A DNA stretch of 64,000 nucleotides from Brevundimonas naejangsanensis (lineage in GTDB: Bacteria > Pseudomonadota > Alphaproteobacteria > Caulobacterales > Caulobacteraceae): contig NZ_CP032707.1 of assembly GCF_003627995.1 (NCBI RefSeq), forward strand, positions 1 to 64,000, in the 5' to 3' direction. The stretch's first letter is position 1. The number at the start of each line of letters is the position of its first letter. Position numbers and translations under genes: made by a program. The notes beneath the pieces are model-generated. The model was given only the letters and a program-made list of their open reading frames with translations, did not search any database and was not told where the DNA came from. Positions 46,186 to 56,905 of this stretch are shown here, piece after piece.

Positions 46186-47691
46186 ATGCGCCACCATATC
46201 GCCGAACCCGTCGTTCACCGTGAGCATCAGCGTGAGCCGGGAGATGACCAGCTTCGTCTCGAGTGCGGCGTCTGCGGCGTCTGGGGCGCGCCGGACAACG
46301 AGGCCTCCTCCATCGTCGCCCTGGGCCTGCACGCCCTGCAGCATCGCGGCCAGGAAGCCTGCGGCATCGCCAGCGTTCATGAAGAGCGCTTCTACACCGA
46401 ACGGCATCAGGGCCTGGTCGGCGACGCCTTCGGCAACGCCGAACTGGGCGCCCGCCTGCCGGGACAGTCCGCCATCGGCCACACCCGCTACTCCACCGCC
46501 GGCGGCAGCTTCCTGCGCAACATCCAGCCGATGTTCGCCGACCTGGACCAGGGCGGCATCGCCATCGCCCACAACGGCAACCTGACCAACTTCAAATACC
46601 TGCACGCGCAACTGGTGCAGGAAGGCGCGATCTTCCAGTCGACCTCGGACTCCGAGGCCATCCTTCACCTGATCGCCCGCAGCCGTAAGGCCAAGATCGT
46701 CGACCGCTTCATCGACGCCCTGAGCCGGATCGAGGGCGGCTACGCCCTGGTGGCCCAGACGCGCCTCAAGCTGATCGGCGCCCGCGATCCTCTAGGCATC
46801 CGTCCCCTGGTGCTGGGCAAGATCGGCGAGGCCTGGGTGCTGGCGTCCGAAACCTGCGCCCTGGACACCATCGGCGCCACCTTCGTGCGCGACGTCGAGC
46901 ACGGCGAGGTCGTAGTCATCGACGACGAGGGCCTGACCTCCATCAAGCCCTTCCCTGCGCGCCCCGCCCGCCCCTGCCTGTTCGAGTACGTCTATTTCGC
47001 CCGCCCCGACTCGGTCGTGAACGGCCTGCCGGTCTATGAGGTCCGCAAGGAGATGGGCCGCCGCCTGGCGCGCGAGCACGTGGTCGAGGCCGACGTCGTG
47101 GTGCCGGTGCCCGACTCGGGCGTCCCGGCCGCCCTCGGCTACGCCCAGGAAAGCGGCCTGCCCTATGAGATGGGCATCATCCGCAGCCACTACCTGGGCC
47201 GCACCTTCATCCAGCCCAGCCAGGGCGCCCGTCAGAAGGGCGTGCGCATGAAGCACAGCCCCAACCGCGCCGCCCTGGAGGGCAAGCGCGTGGTGCTGAT
47301 CGACGATTCCATCGTGCGCGGCACCACCTCGCTGAAGCTGGTCCGCGCCGTGCGCGCGGCGGGCGCCAAGGAGGTGCACCTGCGCTCGGCCAGCCCGCAG
47401 ATCCTCTTCCCGGACTTCTACGGCATCGACATGCCCGAGCGGTCGCAGCTGATGGCCGCCACCCACACCATGGAAGAGATGCGCGCCGTGCTGGAGGTCG
47501 ATTCCCTCGGCTTCCTGTCGATCGACGGCCTCTATGGCGCCATGGGCGCGGGGGCGAGGGACCAGGCCAATCCGCAGTTCACCGACCACTATTTCACCGG
47601 CGACTACCCGACCCGCCTGCTGGACCGGGAGATCGAGGAAGGCGGCCGCGACGTGCGCGGTCGGCAACTTTCCCTGCTGGTGACCGCTTAA
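46186..47691 (+). CDS. purF: amidophosphoribosyltransferase
   Basis: 501 aa enzyme of the first committed purine step, PRPP plus glutamine to phosphoribosylamine. A 26-residue propeptide precedes the N-terminal nucleophile Cys27 (CGVCGVWG), released by processing in family members. The glutaminase domain has LHALQHRGQEACGI and GHTRYSTAGG, and the PRPP site VVLIDDSIVRGTTS. ATG 46186 is chosen over 46108, which overlaps the cvpA side with no family similarity. No [4Fe-4S] assignment attempted. Confidence 0.94.
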   Translation: MRHHIAEPVVHREHQREPGDDQLRLECGVCGVWGAPDNEASSIVALGLHALQHRGQEACGIASVHEERFYTERHQGLVGDAFGNAELGARLPGQSAIGHTRYSTAGGSFLRNIQPMFADLDQGGIAIAHNGNLTNFKYLHAQLVQEGAIFQSTSDSEAILHLIARSRKAKIVDRFIDALSRIEGGYALVAQTRLKLIGARDPLGIRPLVLGKIGEAWVLASETCALDTIGATFVRDVEHGEVVVIDDEGLTSIKPFPARPARPCLFEYVYFARPDSVVNGLPVYEVRKEMGRRLAREHVVEADVVVPVPDSGVPAALGYAQESGLPYEMGIIRSHYLGRTFIQPSQGARQKGVRMKHSPNRAALEGKRVVLIDDSIVRGTTSLKLVRAVRAAGAKEVHLRSASPQILFPDFYGIDMPERSQLMAATHTMEEMRAVLEVDSLGFLSIDGLYGAMGAGARDQANPQFTDHYFTGDYPTRLLDREIEEGGRDVRGRQLSLLVTA

Positions 47692-47697
47692 GGCTGG

Positions 47698-48039
47698 ATG
47701 ATCCAGCTCGGCTACTTCACGCTCGACACCCCCGACGTCGACAGGGCGCGCGCCTTCTACGCCGCCCTGTTCGGCTGGCGCTTCGACGAGGACTCGTCCA
47801 GCCCGACCTACGCCCATGTGGCGGAGGGGACGCCGCCGTTCGGCTTCACAAAGGGCGAGCACAAGGCCTTTCCCCACCTCTATTTCCGCGTCGACGACAT
47901 AGAGGCCGCCTGCGACCGCGTGGTCGAACTGGGCGGCAAGGCGGCGGTGCCCGCCGAGAGCCCCTCGGGCATGTCGGCCGTGGTCTGCGACGACCAGGGC
48001 GTCAGCTTCAGCCTGTGGCAGCCCGCGCCGGGGTACTAA
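47698..48039 (+). CDS. VOC family (glyoxalase-fold) protein
   Basis: 113 aa single VOC module, with the opening FTLDTPDVDRARAFYAALFG and the later VVCDDQGVSFSLWQP. Six bases after purF. The family covers glyoxalases, dioxygenases and antibiotic-binding proteins; the metal-ligand pattern here is not distinctive enough to assign a reaction. Confidence 0.82.
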   Translation: MIQLGYFTLDTPDVDRARAFYAALFGWRFDEDSSSPTYAHVAEGTPPFGFTKGEHKAFPHLYFRVDDIEAACDRVVELGGKAAVPAESPSGMSAVVCDDQGVSFSLWQPAPGY

Positions 48040-48060
48040 CCCTCTCCCGATGGGAGAGGG
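48040..48060. repeat. CCCTCTCCC/GGGAGAGGG hairpin, copy 3
   Basis: Perfect palindrome immediately after the VOC stop, identical to 4510-4530. Tail is TGGTGG, so termination on the plus strand would be weak. Confidence 0.7.
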
Positions 48061-48109
48061 TGGTGGCGCTGCCCTTCCACCCCGCGCCCGCGCGCGCTAT
48101 CAGCGGGCC

Positions 48110-48871
48110 ATGTCCGAACATGCTTCCCTCCCCCTCGCCAACCGCGTCGCCCTGGTCGTCGGCGCCTCTCGCGGCATCGGCTATGAGGCCGCCCTGGCCC
48201 TGGCCAAGGCCGGCGCCCACGTCATCGCCGCCGCCCGCACCCAGGGCGGGCTGGAGGAGCTGGACGACGCCATCTTCGCGGCGACGGGCCGCCACGCCAC
48301 CCTGATCCCGTTCGACCTGGTCGACGGCGGCGCCATCGACCGCCTGGGCGGCGCCCTCTACGAACGTTTCGGCAAGCTGGACATCTGGGTCCAGGCGGCG
48401 GCCACCATGGGCCCCTCGGGCCTGACGCCCGTGTCCCACGCCGAGCCGCGCGAGTTCGCCAAGGTCGAGAAGATCAACTTCACCGGCGTCTATCGCCTGA
48501 TCCGCTCGCTGGAGCCGCTGCTGCGCGCCTCGGACGCCGGCCGCGCCATCCACCTGACCACTAGCGTGGCCAGCGCGCCCCGCGCCTTCTGGGGCATGTA
48601 CGCCGCCACCAAGGCCGGCGCCGAGGCCCTGGTGAAGTGCTGGGCCGATGAGATCGAGAGCACGCCGATCCGCGTCGCCATCGTCGATCCGGGCCGGATG
48701 CGCACCCAGTTGCGCGCCCAGGCGTTCCCGGGCGAAGATCCCGAGACCCTGCCCCATCCCTCGGAGATCGGCCCCCTGATCGTGGAACTGGCCCGCCCCG
48801 ACTACGTCCCGCCGCTGACGGTCAGCTTCAAGGAATGGAAGCACGGCCTCTCGGCGGAAGCCCTGGTCTGA
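48110..48871 (+). CDS. SDR family oxidoreductase
   Basis: 253 aa short-chain dehydrogenase. Cofactor motif GASRGIG at 18-24, NNAG replaced by QAAAT, catalytic Tyr/Lys in MYAATKAG. ATG 48110 gives family length; a GTG at 48050 lies in the preceding hairpin. Substrate unknown. Confidence 0.85.
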   Translation: MSEHASLPLANRVALVVGASRGIGYEAALALAKAGAHVIAAARTQGGLEELDDAIFAATGRHATLIPFDLVDGGAIDRLGGALYERFGKLDIWVQAAATMGPSGLTPVSHAEPREFAKVEKINFTGVYRLIRSLEPLLRASDAGRAIHLTTSVASAPRAFWGMYAATKAGAEALVKCWADEIESTPIRVAIVDPGRMRTQLRAQAFPGEDPETLPHPSEIGPLIVELARPDYVPPLTVSFKEWKHGLSAEALV

Positions 48872-48878
48872 CCCCCCG

Positions 48879-50204
48879 GTGGCCGGGGGGACGCCTGCGA
48901 GCGCAAGGATCGGCGTCGCGCCGCGACGCCCGGCCGCTCCCCTGGTTCGCGCCGTCCCCTACGGCGACATCCTGGCCTTCGCCGCCTCGGTCGGCCTGAT
49001 CCTGATCTTTTCAGGGTCGTGGGGCGCGATACTGACCGACTATGGCAAGAAGTCCGCCGACTTCCTGCGCAACGGCTACTACCCCGGCTATCTTCTGGCC
49101 CTTGCCCTGGTCGCCAGCCGCCCCAGCGCGGCGGCCCTGGCCGTGCTGCGCTCGCCCCTGCTGATCGGCCTCCTGCTGCTGACCGCCGCCTCCTTTTTCT
49201 GGTCGATCGCGCCGGACCTGACGCTCAGGCGCTTTCCCGCCCTGGCCTTCACCACCCTGGCCGGGGTGGCCCTCGCGGCGCGCTGGCGGTGGCGGACCCT
49301 GGCCGAGATCATCGCCGTGTCCATGGCGGTCATGGCCGTCGCCTCCTTCCTTCTGGGCGCCCTTCTGCCCGACATGGGGCGGATGCAGGAGCTGTTCCCG
49401 GGCGCCTGGCGCGGCCTGTGGCTGGAGAAGAACGGCCTGGGCAACACCATGGTCATGGGCGTCGGGGCCATGCTGGCCGCGGGCGCCATGGTCCCCGAGC
49501 GGCGGCGGCTGTGGTTCGCCCTCTCGGCGGTTCCTCTGGCCCTGATCGTCCTGTCCACCTCCAAGACGGCGCTGATCGTCCTCGTCCTGTCCCTGGCCAG
49601 CATGGCCTTCGTCGGCCTGGTCAAGGCCGGGCCGCTCCGGGCGGTGATCGTCACCTGGCTGGCCGTCGTCGGGGTCATCGCGGCGGCCCTGCTCATCACC
49701 ACGCGCTCCGAACTGTTCTTCGACCTTTTGGGCAAGGACGCCACCCTCACCGGCCGGACCGAAATCTGGGCGGGCGCGATCCAGCAGATGGCCGACCATC
49801 CCTGGCGCGGCTTCGGCTATGGCGCGGTCTGGGACGATCCCAACCTCACCGGCCCCAAGGCCTGGATCGGCCACCGGGCCAACTTCACTCCCGCCAACGC
49901 CCATAGCGGCTGGCTGGAGATCTACCTCGGTCTGGGCCTGGGCGGGGTCATCCTGTTCGCGGCCTGGCTGCTGCAGGTGTGGGGGCAGTCGCTGTGGGCG
50001 GCCTACACCAGCCCCTCGGCCTGGCTGCTGATGCCGATGATGACCTCCTACACCGTCACCATGCTGAGCGAGAGCATCAGCATGAACTGGCACGACCTGC
50101 GGTGGATCCTGTTCGTCGCCCTGGCGCTGAAACTGGCGCTGGGCGAGACGTCGACCGCCGCAGGCCGCGTCCAGACGCCGCCGTCGCCTAGGCCGACACG
50201 CTGA
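48879..50204 (+). CDS. O-antigen ligase family membrane protein
   Basis: 441 aa polytopic protein, about ten to eleven transmembrane helices, with the Wzy/WaaL-type periplasmic loop NAHSGWLEIYLGLG near residue 343 and GRTEIWAGAIQQM before it. Such proteins ligate or polymerise surface glycans. GTG start at 48879. No other polysaccharide gene is nearby, so the substrate is unknown; a Wzy-type polymerase is the alternative. Confidence 0.82.
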   Translation: MAGGTPASARIGVAPRRPAAPLVRAVPYGDILAFAASVGLILIFSGSWGAILTDYGKKSADFLRNGYYPGYLLALALVASRPSAAALAVLRSPLLIGLLLLTAASFFWSIAPDLTLRRFPALAFTTLAGVALAARWRWRTLAEIIAVSMAVMAVASFLLGALLPDMGRMQELFPGAWRGLWLEKNGLGNTMVMGVGAMLAAGAMVPERRRLWFALSAVPLALIVLSTSKTALIVLVLSLASMAFVGLVKAGPLRAVIVTWLAVVGVIAAALLITTRSELFFDLLGKDATLTGRTEIWAGAIQQMADHPWRGFGYGAVWDDPNLTGPKAWIGHRANFTPANAHSGWLEIYLGLGLGGVILFAAWLLQVWGQSLWAAYTSPSAWLLMPMMTSYTVTMLSESISMNWHDLRWILFVALALKLALGETSTAAGRVQTPPSPRPTR

Positions 50205-50538
50205 TCTGGGCCTGCATCGCCGGGTGAAAGCGGCAGTAGTAGGCGATGGTCCCCGCCCGGTTCATCACCGCCGAGGCCGAGGCGCCCGGCGGCAGATCGA
50301 CGTTGAAGGCCCCGTTTCGCGCCGTCGCCGTGTGGCGGACGATGTCGCGGTTGGTCCAGGTGACGGTGTCGCCGACCTTGATCCCCATCGGCGCCGCGCC
50401 GAAGGCCATCTTGTCGACGACGATCACATGGCTCCGCCCGCCCGCTCGCGCCGGCAAGGCCGGGGCCAGCGCCGCCAGGGCCGCCGCGGTCAGGACGCCG
50501 CGCCGCGACAGCCCCCTCTTCGCGCGATCAGTGGACAT
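50188..50538 (-). CDS. periplasmic cupredoxin (plastocyanin-like)
   Basis: 116 aa blue-copper domain with an N-terminal signal that contains SRRGVLTAAALAALAPALPA, similar to a Tat signal. Type 1 copper ligands are visible: the histidine of VRHTATA, then YYCRFHPAMQ with Cys, His and Met. An electron carrier in the periplasm is likely. It is the third gene of a sigma factor operon and overlaps DUF4142 by 11 bases. Confidence 0.88.
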   Translation of the reverse strand: MSTDRAKRGLSRRGVLTAAALAALAPALPARAGGRSHVIVVDKMAFGAAPMGIKVGDTVTWTNRDIVRHTATARNGAFNVDLPPGASASAVMNRAGTIAYYCRFHPAMQAQISVSA

Positions 50539-51049
50539 GACGGGCCAACTGTTCGGCATGGGCCTGATGCTGCTCGAACAGGGCCAGGCCGCGCTCCAGC
50601 AAGGCTTTCAGCTCGGCGTTGTCGGCGCTGGGGATCAGGGTCCCGCGCAGGGCCTCGTTGACGGTGCGGTGATAGGCGACCTCGTTGTCGATGTAGGCCT
50701 TGTCGAAAGCCATGCCCGACAGGCCCGCCAGCCGCTGCCGCTCGGCCGCCGCCGACTGGGTCAGGGCCGTCGAGGTCGGATTGGCCTCCGGCGTCACCTT
50801 CAGCCGCCCGACCAGGGCCAGGGCCTGTTCATTCACCGCCGTATGATCGCGCTTCATCGTCTCGGCGAAGGCCCGGACCTCGGCGTTGGTCGTCTTGGCC
50901 AGGGCCTGGTCCGCCGCCTCAATGTCCAGCTGGCCCGCCGTATAGGCGATGTGGGCGATCTGGGGGTCGCTGGGTCCCGCACTTTGGGCCTGGGCCGCAG
51001 CGAGGGGCGCCAGCGCCAGGGCGCCGGCCAAAACAAGGCTCTTCAACAT
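50528..51049 (-). CDS. DUF4142 domain periplasmic protein
   Basis: 173 aa with a signal peptide (MLKSLVLAGALALAPLAAAQ) and a ferritin-like helical DUF4142 domain: LAKTTNAEVRAFAETMKRDH and LSGMAFDKAYIDNEVAYHR. Function is unknown; such genes often accompany stress sigma factors. Located between the sigma gene and the cupredoxin on the same strand. Confidence 0.86.
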   Translation of the reverse strand: MLKSLVLAGALALAPLAAAQAQSAGPSDPQIAHIAYTAGQLDIEAADQALAKTTNAEVRAFAETMKRDHTAVNEQALALVGRLKVTPEANPTSTALTQSAAAERQRLAGLSGMAFDKAYIDNEVAYHRTVNEALRGTLIPSADNAELKALLERGLALFEQHQAHAEQLARHVH

Positions 51050-51103
51050 GGCTTCGCTTCCTCTCTCGCGGCGGCCAAGCGCCGCCGTCTGGCCATTGGA
51101 GGT

Positions 51104-51826
51104 TCACGCTCGCGAAAAGGTTCCCGTTTCTGTCCGCAGGCGGCCCGCCCGCTCCAGCCGCGCCAGCACCCGGTCGGTGATCCGGCTGCAGCGCAGACCC
51201 AGGAAGGGAAAGGCCCCCACCAGGGTGGCCGACACCCGCGCGTCCAACGCCTGGCGCAGCATTCGCCGCGCGCGATGCAGGCGGGTCTTCACCGTTTCGA
51301 TCTTGAGGCCCAGGCTCGCCGCCGTCTCCTCGGTCGTGCATTCCTCAACGTCGCGCATGATGAAGACGACGCGATAGCCGGGCGGAAGGTCGTCCACCGC
51401 CTGTTCGATCAGGCCGCGAATCTGGCTGCGCGCCGCGTCGCTTTCGGGTCCGGCGTCGACCGGCGCGCCCGGAAACGGGATGATCTGCCCCTTCCCGCCC
51501 TGAGCCTTTTCGACGGCGTCCAGGGACTCGCTCGGACGGCGGCGGCGCAGACGGCTGCGCGACTCGTTCAGCACGATCCGGGTCAGCCAGGTGACGATGT
51601 CCGCGTCGCCGCGAAAGCGGGCCAGGCCGAGGAAGGCCCGCACATAGGCGTCCTGGAGCGCGTCTTCGGCCTCGATCTCATCGCGCAGGACCGAGCGGGC
51701 GACGCGGAACAGGCGCTGGTTGGCGCGCTGCATGATGACGCGGAAGGCGTCGGGATCGCCGCCCTGCGCCCGCCCGACCAGATCGGACGTCTTCAGGGCG
51801 ACATAGTCGATGCGGGCGCTGTTCAT
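51104..51826 (-). CDS. ECF-type RNA polymerase sigma factor
   Basis: 240 aa sigma-70 family protein of region 2/4 build. Region 2 is AEDALQDAYVRAFLGLARFRG followed by VTWLTRIVLNESRSRLRRRR; region 4 is RVVFIMRDVEECTTEETAASLGL and ETVKTRLHRARRMLR. The linker is long and contains a glycine/proline stretch. No anti-sigma gene lies next to it; DUF4142 and a cupredoxin follow instead, likely its regulon. A matching ECF promoter is upstream at 51857-51882. Confidence 0.9.
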   Translation of the reverse strand: MNSARIDYVALKTSDLVGRAQGGDPDAFRVIMQRANQRLFRVARSVLRDEIEAEDALQDAYVRAFLGLARFRGDADIVTWLTRIVLNESRSRLRRRRPSESLDAVEKAQGGKGQIIPFPGAPVDAGPESDAARSQIRGLIEQAVDDLPPGYRVVFIMRDVEECTTEETAASLGLKIETVKTRLHRARRMLRQALDARVSATLVGAFPFLGLRCSRITDRVLARLERAGRLRTETGTFSRA

Positions 51827-51856
51827 GGGACCTGCTCCGTCTATTGCGCCACAACT

Positions 51857-51882
51857 GACGCCCTGGACGGAGCAAAAGTTCC
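51857..51882 (-). promoter_or_regulatory. ECF-type promoter of the sigma operon
   Basis: On the minus strand GGAAC (51882-51878) and CGTC (51860-51857) are separated by exactly 17 bases, close to the GGAAC-N16/17-CGTT consensus of EcfG-type sigma factors. The start codon lies 30 bases downstream. Either autoregulation or control by the general stress sigma factor would fit. Confidence 0.6.
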
Positions 51883-51890
51883 CGCGGGCG

Positions 51891-53516
<1,626 letters not shown>

Positions 53517-53548
53517 GTCGGCCTTCTAACTCAAAATCGGTGAAAAGG

Positions 53549-54970
53549 TCAGCGAATGCTGACCAGCTGGCCCTTGTCCGTCAGGACATAGAGGGCGCCG
53601 TTATAGGCGGCCGGGGCGATATAGGCGGCCGCGCCCAGCTTCAGGCTGGCGGTCTGCGTCCCCGTCTTCGGGTCGAAGGCCACGGCCTCGCCGTCCGAGT
53701 TGACCAGCACCAGGCGGTTCGAGGCCAGGATCGGGCCCGACCAGATCGGACGCACGGTGCGCTTGCCGAAGCCCAGGAGGCCGCCTTCCTTGCGCACCCG
53801 GCCTTCGTTCAGGTCGCGGGTCCAATAGACCTGGCCCGTCTCACGGTTCAGCACCGTCAGCTCGCCCGACTTGGACACCACATAGACCACGTCGCCTACC
53901 GGCAGGGGCGCGTTCACGCCCGCGACCGGCAGGGACCATTTCGGCTGGCCGGTTCGGATGTCCATGGATTCCAGGACGCCCGACTGGCTGACCGCATAGA
54001 CCTGGCCGCGGCTGATGACCGGGCGTCCAGCGATGTCGCGCAGTTCCGAAAGGGCGCTGGTGCGGCTGGTGCGCGACAGCACCTGCTCCCACACCGGCTG
54101 GCCGTTGGTGGCCTGCAGGGCCACGATCTGACCCGAGGAGAAGGGCGCCACCACCGTGGCGCCGCTGACCGCCGGGCTGGAGGCGCGCATGATGCGGGCC
54201 GGCTCGGTGATGCCGCGATAGGACCAGTCCTGCTGGCCGTTGGCGACGTTGAAGGCCATCAGCTGGTTATCGACATCGACCACATAGACGCGCTGGCCCG
54301 ACACCGTCGGCGCGCCGTGGATCGGCAGGTCGACCGAGGTGCGCCACAGCTCGGCGCCCGTATTGGCGTCGAAGGCCGTCATGATCCGATAGCCGGACGA
54401 GACGAAGACCTTGCCCTCGGCGACGGCCACGCCGCCGCCGAAGCCGCCACCGCCCGATCCGCCGCCGAAGCCCACGCCGAGGATGCGACGGCCGCGATCG
54501 GCCTCGTCCACCTTGACGCTGGCCTTCCACAGGACGGCGCCCGTGCCGGCGTCGACGGCGGTCACGCCCGCCTCGCCGTCCAGGACGAAGACCTTGCCGT
54601 CGTCGGCCACGACCGGGGCCATGACCTGGCGCGTGCGGCTGGAGCCGACGCCGATGTCGCGCCGCCAGGCGACGGCGAAGTCCGGCGCGGCGATGACGTG
54701 CTCAACAGCGTTCTCGGCGTTGCCGCCGGGCTGGGTCCAGGCGGTCGCCGCCTGCGGTCCCGGCAGGAAGAAGTCGCGGCCCGACAGGGCGGCCGAGGGG
54801 GCCAGCTGCTGTTCGAACTCGAGGATGGAGATGCGCTGCCCCGCGGTGGCGGTGGCCACCGGCTCCTTGTCGCCGCCCAGGCCGAACGGCAGGGCGTTGC
54901 GGACCGTGCCGCACGAGGCGACGGTCAGGGCCAGACCGGTCAGCAGGGCGACTTTCAGGGTTTTGGTCAT
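53549..54970 (-). CDS. bamB: outer membrane assembly lipoprotein BamB
   Basis: 473 aa lipoprotein (Cys20 in LALTVASC) with an eight-bladed PQQ-like beta-propeller, repeats of the type [20 protein letters not shown] and [15 protein letters not shown]. It is part of the BAM complex that folds outer-membrane barrels. ATG 54970 is used; 54979 is possible. The bamB-der pair matches the enterobacterial order. Confidence 0.9.
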   Translation of the reverse strand: MTKTLKVALLTGLALTVASCGTVRNALPFGLGGDKEPVATATAGQRISILEFEQQLAPSAALSGRDFFLPGPQAATAWTQPGGNAENAVEHVIAAPDFAVAWRRDIGVGSSRTRQVMAPVVADDGKVFVLDGEAGVTAVDAGTGAVLWKASVKVDEADRGRRILGVGFGGGSGGGGFGGGVAVAEGKVFVSSGYRIMTAFDANTGAELWRTSVDLPIHGAPTVSGQRVYVVDVDNQLMAFNVANGQQDWSYRGITEPARIMRASSPAVSGATVVAPFSSGQIVALQATNGQPVWEQVLSRTSRTSALSELRDIAGRPVISRGQVYAVSQSGVLESMDIRTGQPKWSLPVAGVNAPLPVGDVVYVVSKSGELTVLNRETGQVYWTRDLNEGRVRKEGGLLGFGKRTVRPIWSGPILASNRLVLVNSDGEAVAFDPKTGTQTASLKLGAAAYIAPAAYNGALYVLTDKGQLVSIR

Positions 54971-54995
54971 GGAAGGCATCCCGAAGGAAAACAAA

Positions 54996-55763
54996 TCAGG
55001 GAGCGGGCGCCGGCGCGGGCGCCTGGGCCGGAGCGACGGAAGCCTCGACAGCCTGGGCCAGGGCCTGCCCCGGAGCCGGCAGGGCGGCGGCGGCCTTGAC
55101 TATGGCGGCCAGGTTGGCGGCGGTGCCCGTGTCGATGGCCTGGACGGCGGCCTGGGCGCGCTGACGCACGCTGTCCGGCACGTCCTGGCCGAGTTGCAGC
55201 TGGACGAAGACCTGGCGCGCCTCGGCCGTCTTGCCGTGCTGCAGCTGGGCCATGGCCAGGGCTTCCTGGGCGAAGGCGGCCATCGGGCGCTTGTCGCCGG
55301 TCAGCGGCTCCAGACGCTTCTGCACGTCCTCCAGCGAGGCCGTGTCCATCACCAGGAAGACCGCCTTCAGCGCGGCGATGTCCGACAGGATCGGGTCCTT
55401 GGCCGCCTTGGCGGCCTCGTCGAACAGGGCGACGGCTTCAGTCGTCTTGTTCTCGGACAGGGCGATCCCCGCCTGCTGCATCAGGGCCAGGGCCTTGTAG
55501 CCGCCGCCGGCCTTGGCCGATTCGGCGAAGGCGGCCTTGGCCGCGTCGGCCTTGCCCGCCTGCATCGCCTCGACGCCCTGTTCATAGGCGGCCGAGGCCT
55601 TGTCGGCCTGGGAAGTCACATAGCTCTGCCAGCCCCACCAGGCCAGGGCCGCGACCAGGGCGACCGCCAGAACTCCCGCCAGCACGGGCAGCCAAGTGCG
55701 GGCCAGACGCTTATAGCGTTCGGAGCGAAGCTCCTCCTCGACCTGTTCGAAGACATCAACCAC
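54996..55763 (-). CDS. tetratricopeptide repeat membrane protein (YfgM-like)
   Basis: 255 aa: a short cytosolic N-terminus (FEQVEEELRSERYKRLARTW), one transmembrane helix near 25-50, and a periplasmic helical TPR region. The order YfgM-BamB-Der is the same as in E. coli, where YfgM associates with the SecYEG/PpiD site. GTG 55763 is preferred over a TTG at 55778. Confidence 0.82.
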   Translation of the reverse strand: MVDVFEQVEEELRSERYKRLARTWLPVLAGVLAVALVAALAWWGWQSYVTSQADKASAAYEQGVEAMQAGKADAAKAAFAESAKAGGGYKALALMQQAGIALSENKTTEAVALFDEAAKAAKDPILSDIAALKAVFLVMDTASLEDVQKRLEPLTGDKRPMAAFAQEALAMAQLQHGKTAEARQVFVQLQLGQDVPDSVRQRAQAAVQAIDTGTAANLAAIVKAAAALPAPGQALAQAVEASVAPAQAPAPAPAP

Positions 55764-55908
55764 GAAACGTCGCCCCAAAAATCGCTGCCAAGACCGGTCG
55801 CTAACTCGCCGCGACCCTAGAGGCTCGGCGCGGCGCCCGCAACGCAGGCGTTGGACCTGAGCGGGCTTTTTCCAGCACTAGGCGGGGACTTCGGCAGGAA
55901 AACGGCGC

Positions 55909-56334
55909 TCAGATCTGCTGCGACAGCTTCACCGCGCCTACCGCCAGCAGGGCGACCAGCACGCCGGTCGTGGCCCAGAACAGCTGCATCCCGCCCAGGG
56001 CCCCTGTGGTCAGCTCCGCCAGACCGGGCCGGTCCAGCAGGCTTTGCAGGGCCAATCCGCCTTCGTTCACCAGGGACAGCCCCGTCCCGGACGTCGGCGC
56101 CGCCGCAGCCGAAGCCGAAGCCGCCGCTCCGCCGAAGTTCAGATCGACATTGACCAGTTCGCGCACCGCGATGACGCCCCCGATCAGGCCCGCCAGCGAC
56201 AGGGCGATGGAGCGCACCCGCGACGCCTTGGACAATCGGGCCGCCACATCGGCCTCGAACCGCGCCGAATCAGGGAAGACCGGCGTCTGGGCGAACAGGC
56301 GCTCGATGACGGGATCGAACTCGTCAGCCGACAT
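55909..56334 (-). CDS. small membrane protein, possible anti-sigma factor
   Basis: 141 aa with a soluble N-terminus (DEFDPVIERLFAQTP, FPDSARFEADVAARLSKAS), one hydrophobic helix at about 46-62 and a second near 112-135 (WATTGVLVALLAVGAV). No family I can name. Its start lies inside the end of the ECF gene at 56324-56881, and this overlap plus the topology fits an anti-sigma factor, although a ZAS-type zinc motif is absent. Confidence 0.7.
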   Translation of the reverse strand: MSADEFDPVIERLFAQTPVFPDSARFEADVAARLSKASRVRSIALSLAGLIGGVIAVRELVNVDLNFGGAAASASAAAAPTSGTGLSLVNEGGLALQSLLDRPGLAELTTGALGGMQLFWATTGVLVALLAVGAVKLSQQI

Positions 56335-56881
56335 GGGATGCGCTCCTGTGAGCGAGCGGTTCCGGCTGGAGCCGGAGCCGAAGTTTATCCAGACCACGCT
56401 TGACATGAGATTTCACCGTTCCGAGCGGCAAATTCATGGCCGCCGCGATTTCAGGGTGAGACAGGCCGGCGCCGTGGCATAGGGAAACGCACAGACGCTC
56501 GACCTCGTTCAGCGCTTTCAGCGCCTCATCCAGGTCGACCCGGCCGACGCTGTCGACGACCGGGGCCGCCTCTTCCGTCGCGCTTTCAGCCACATAGCGC
56601 GCCTCCTTCGAGATACGTTTCAGATACAGACGCGCGGCGATGCGCTTGATCCAACCGGCGAAGGTGCCCTCGCCTCGAAACTCGGCGCATTTCTCGAACG
56701 CCAGAAGAAAGGCGTCCTGGGCTACGTCGTCGGCCAGGGCGGGCTGGGCGCCCATGCGGCGCAGCAGGGCGCGCACCGCCGAGCCGTGGCGGCGCACCAG
56801 CTCGCCGAACTCGCGGCGGCCGCCCGCCGCCGCGAGGCCGACCAGTTCGACATCGTGCAGATCACGTAAGGCCTGGGCCAT
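56324..56881 (-). CDS. ECF-type RNA polymerase sigma factor
   Basis: 185 aa ECF sigma factor. Region 2 covers ALADDVAQDAFLLAFEKCAE and GTFAGWIKRIAARLYLKR; region 4 is VSLCHGAGLSHPEIAAAMNL with PLGTVKSHVKRGLDKLR. Region spacing is normal. The membrane protein gene overlapping its stop may be its partner. It follows the DUF6249-like gene by 24 bp, so three genes probably form one operon. Confidence 0.9.
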   Translation of the reverse strand: MAQALRDLHDVELVGLAAAGGRREFGELVRRHGSAVRALLRRMGAQPALADDVAQDAFLLAFEKCAEFRGEGTFAGWIKRIAARLYLKRISKEARYVAESATEEAAPVVDSVGRVDLDEALKALNEVERLCVSLCHGAGLSHPEIAAAMNLPLGTVKSHVKRGLDKLRLRLQPEPLAHRSASHVG

Positions 56882-56905
56882 GACGGTCCTCCCTCCGGTC
56901 CCGCC

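Noticed and set aside
51113..51130. Second GGAAC block (GGAACCTTTT) at the end of the sigma gene as a promoter for DUF4142
   Set aside because: No -10 element stands 16-17 bases away, and the sequence is inside the coding end of the sigma gene.
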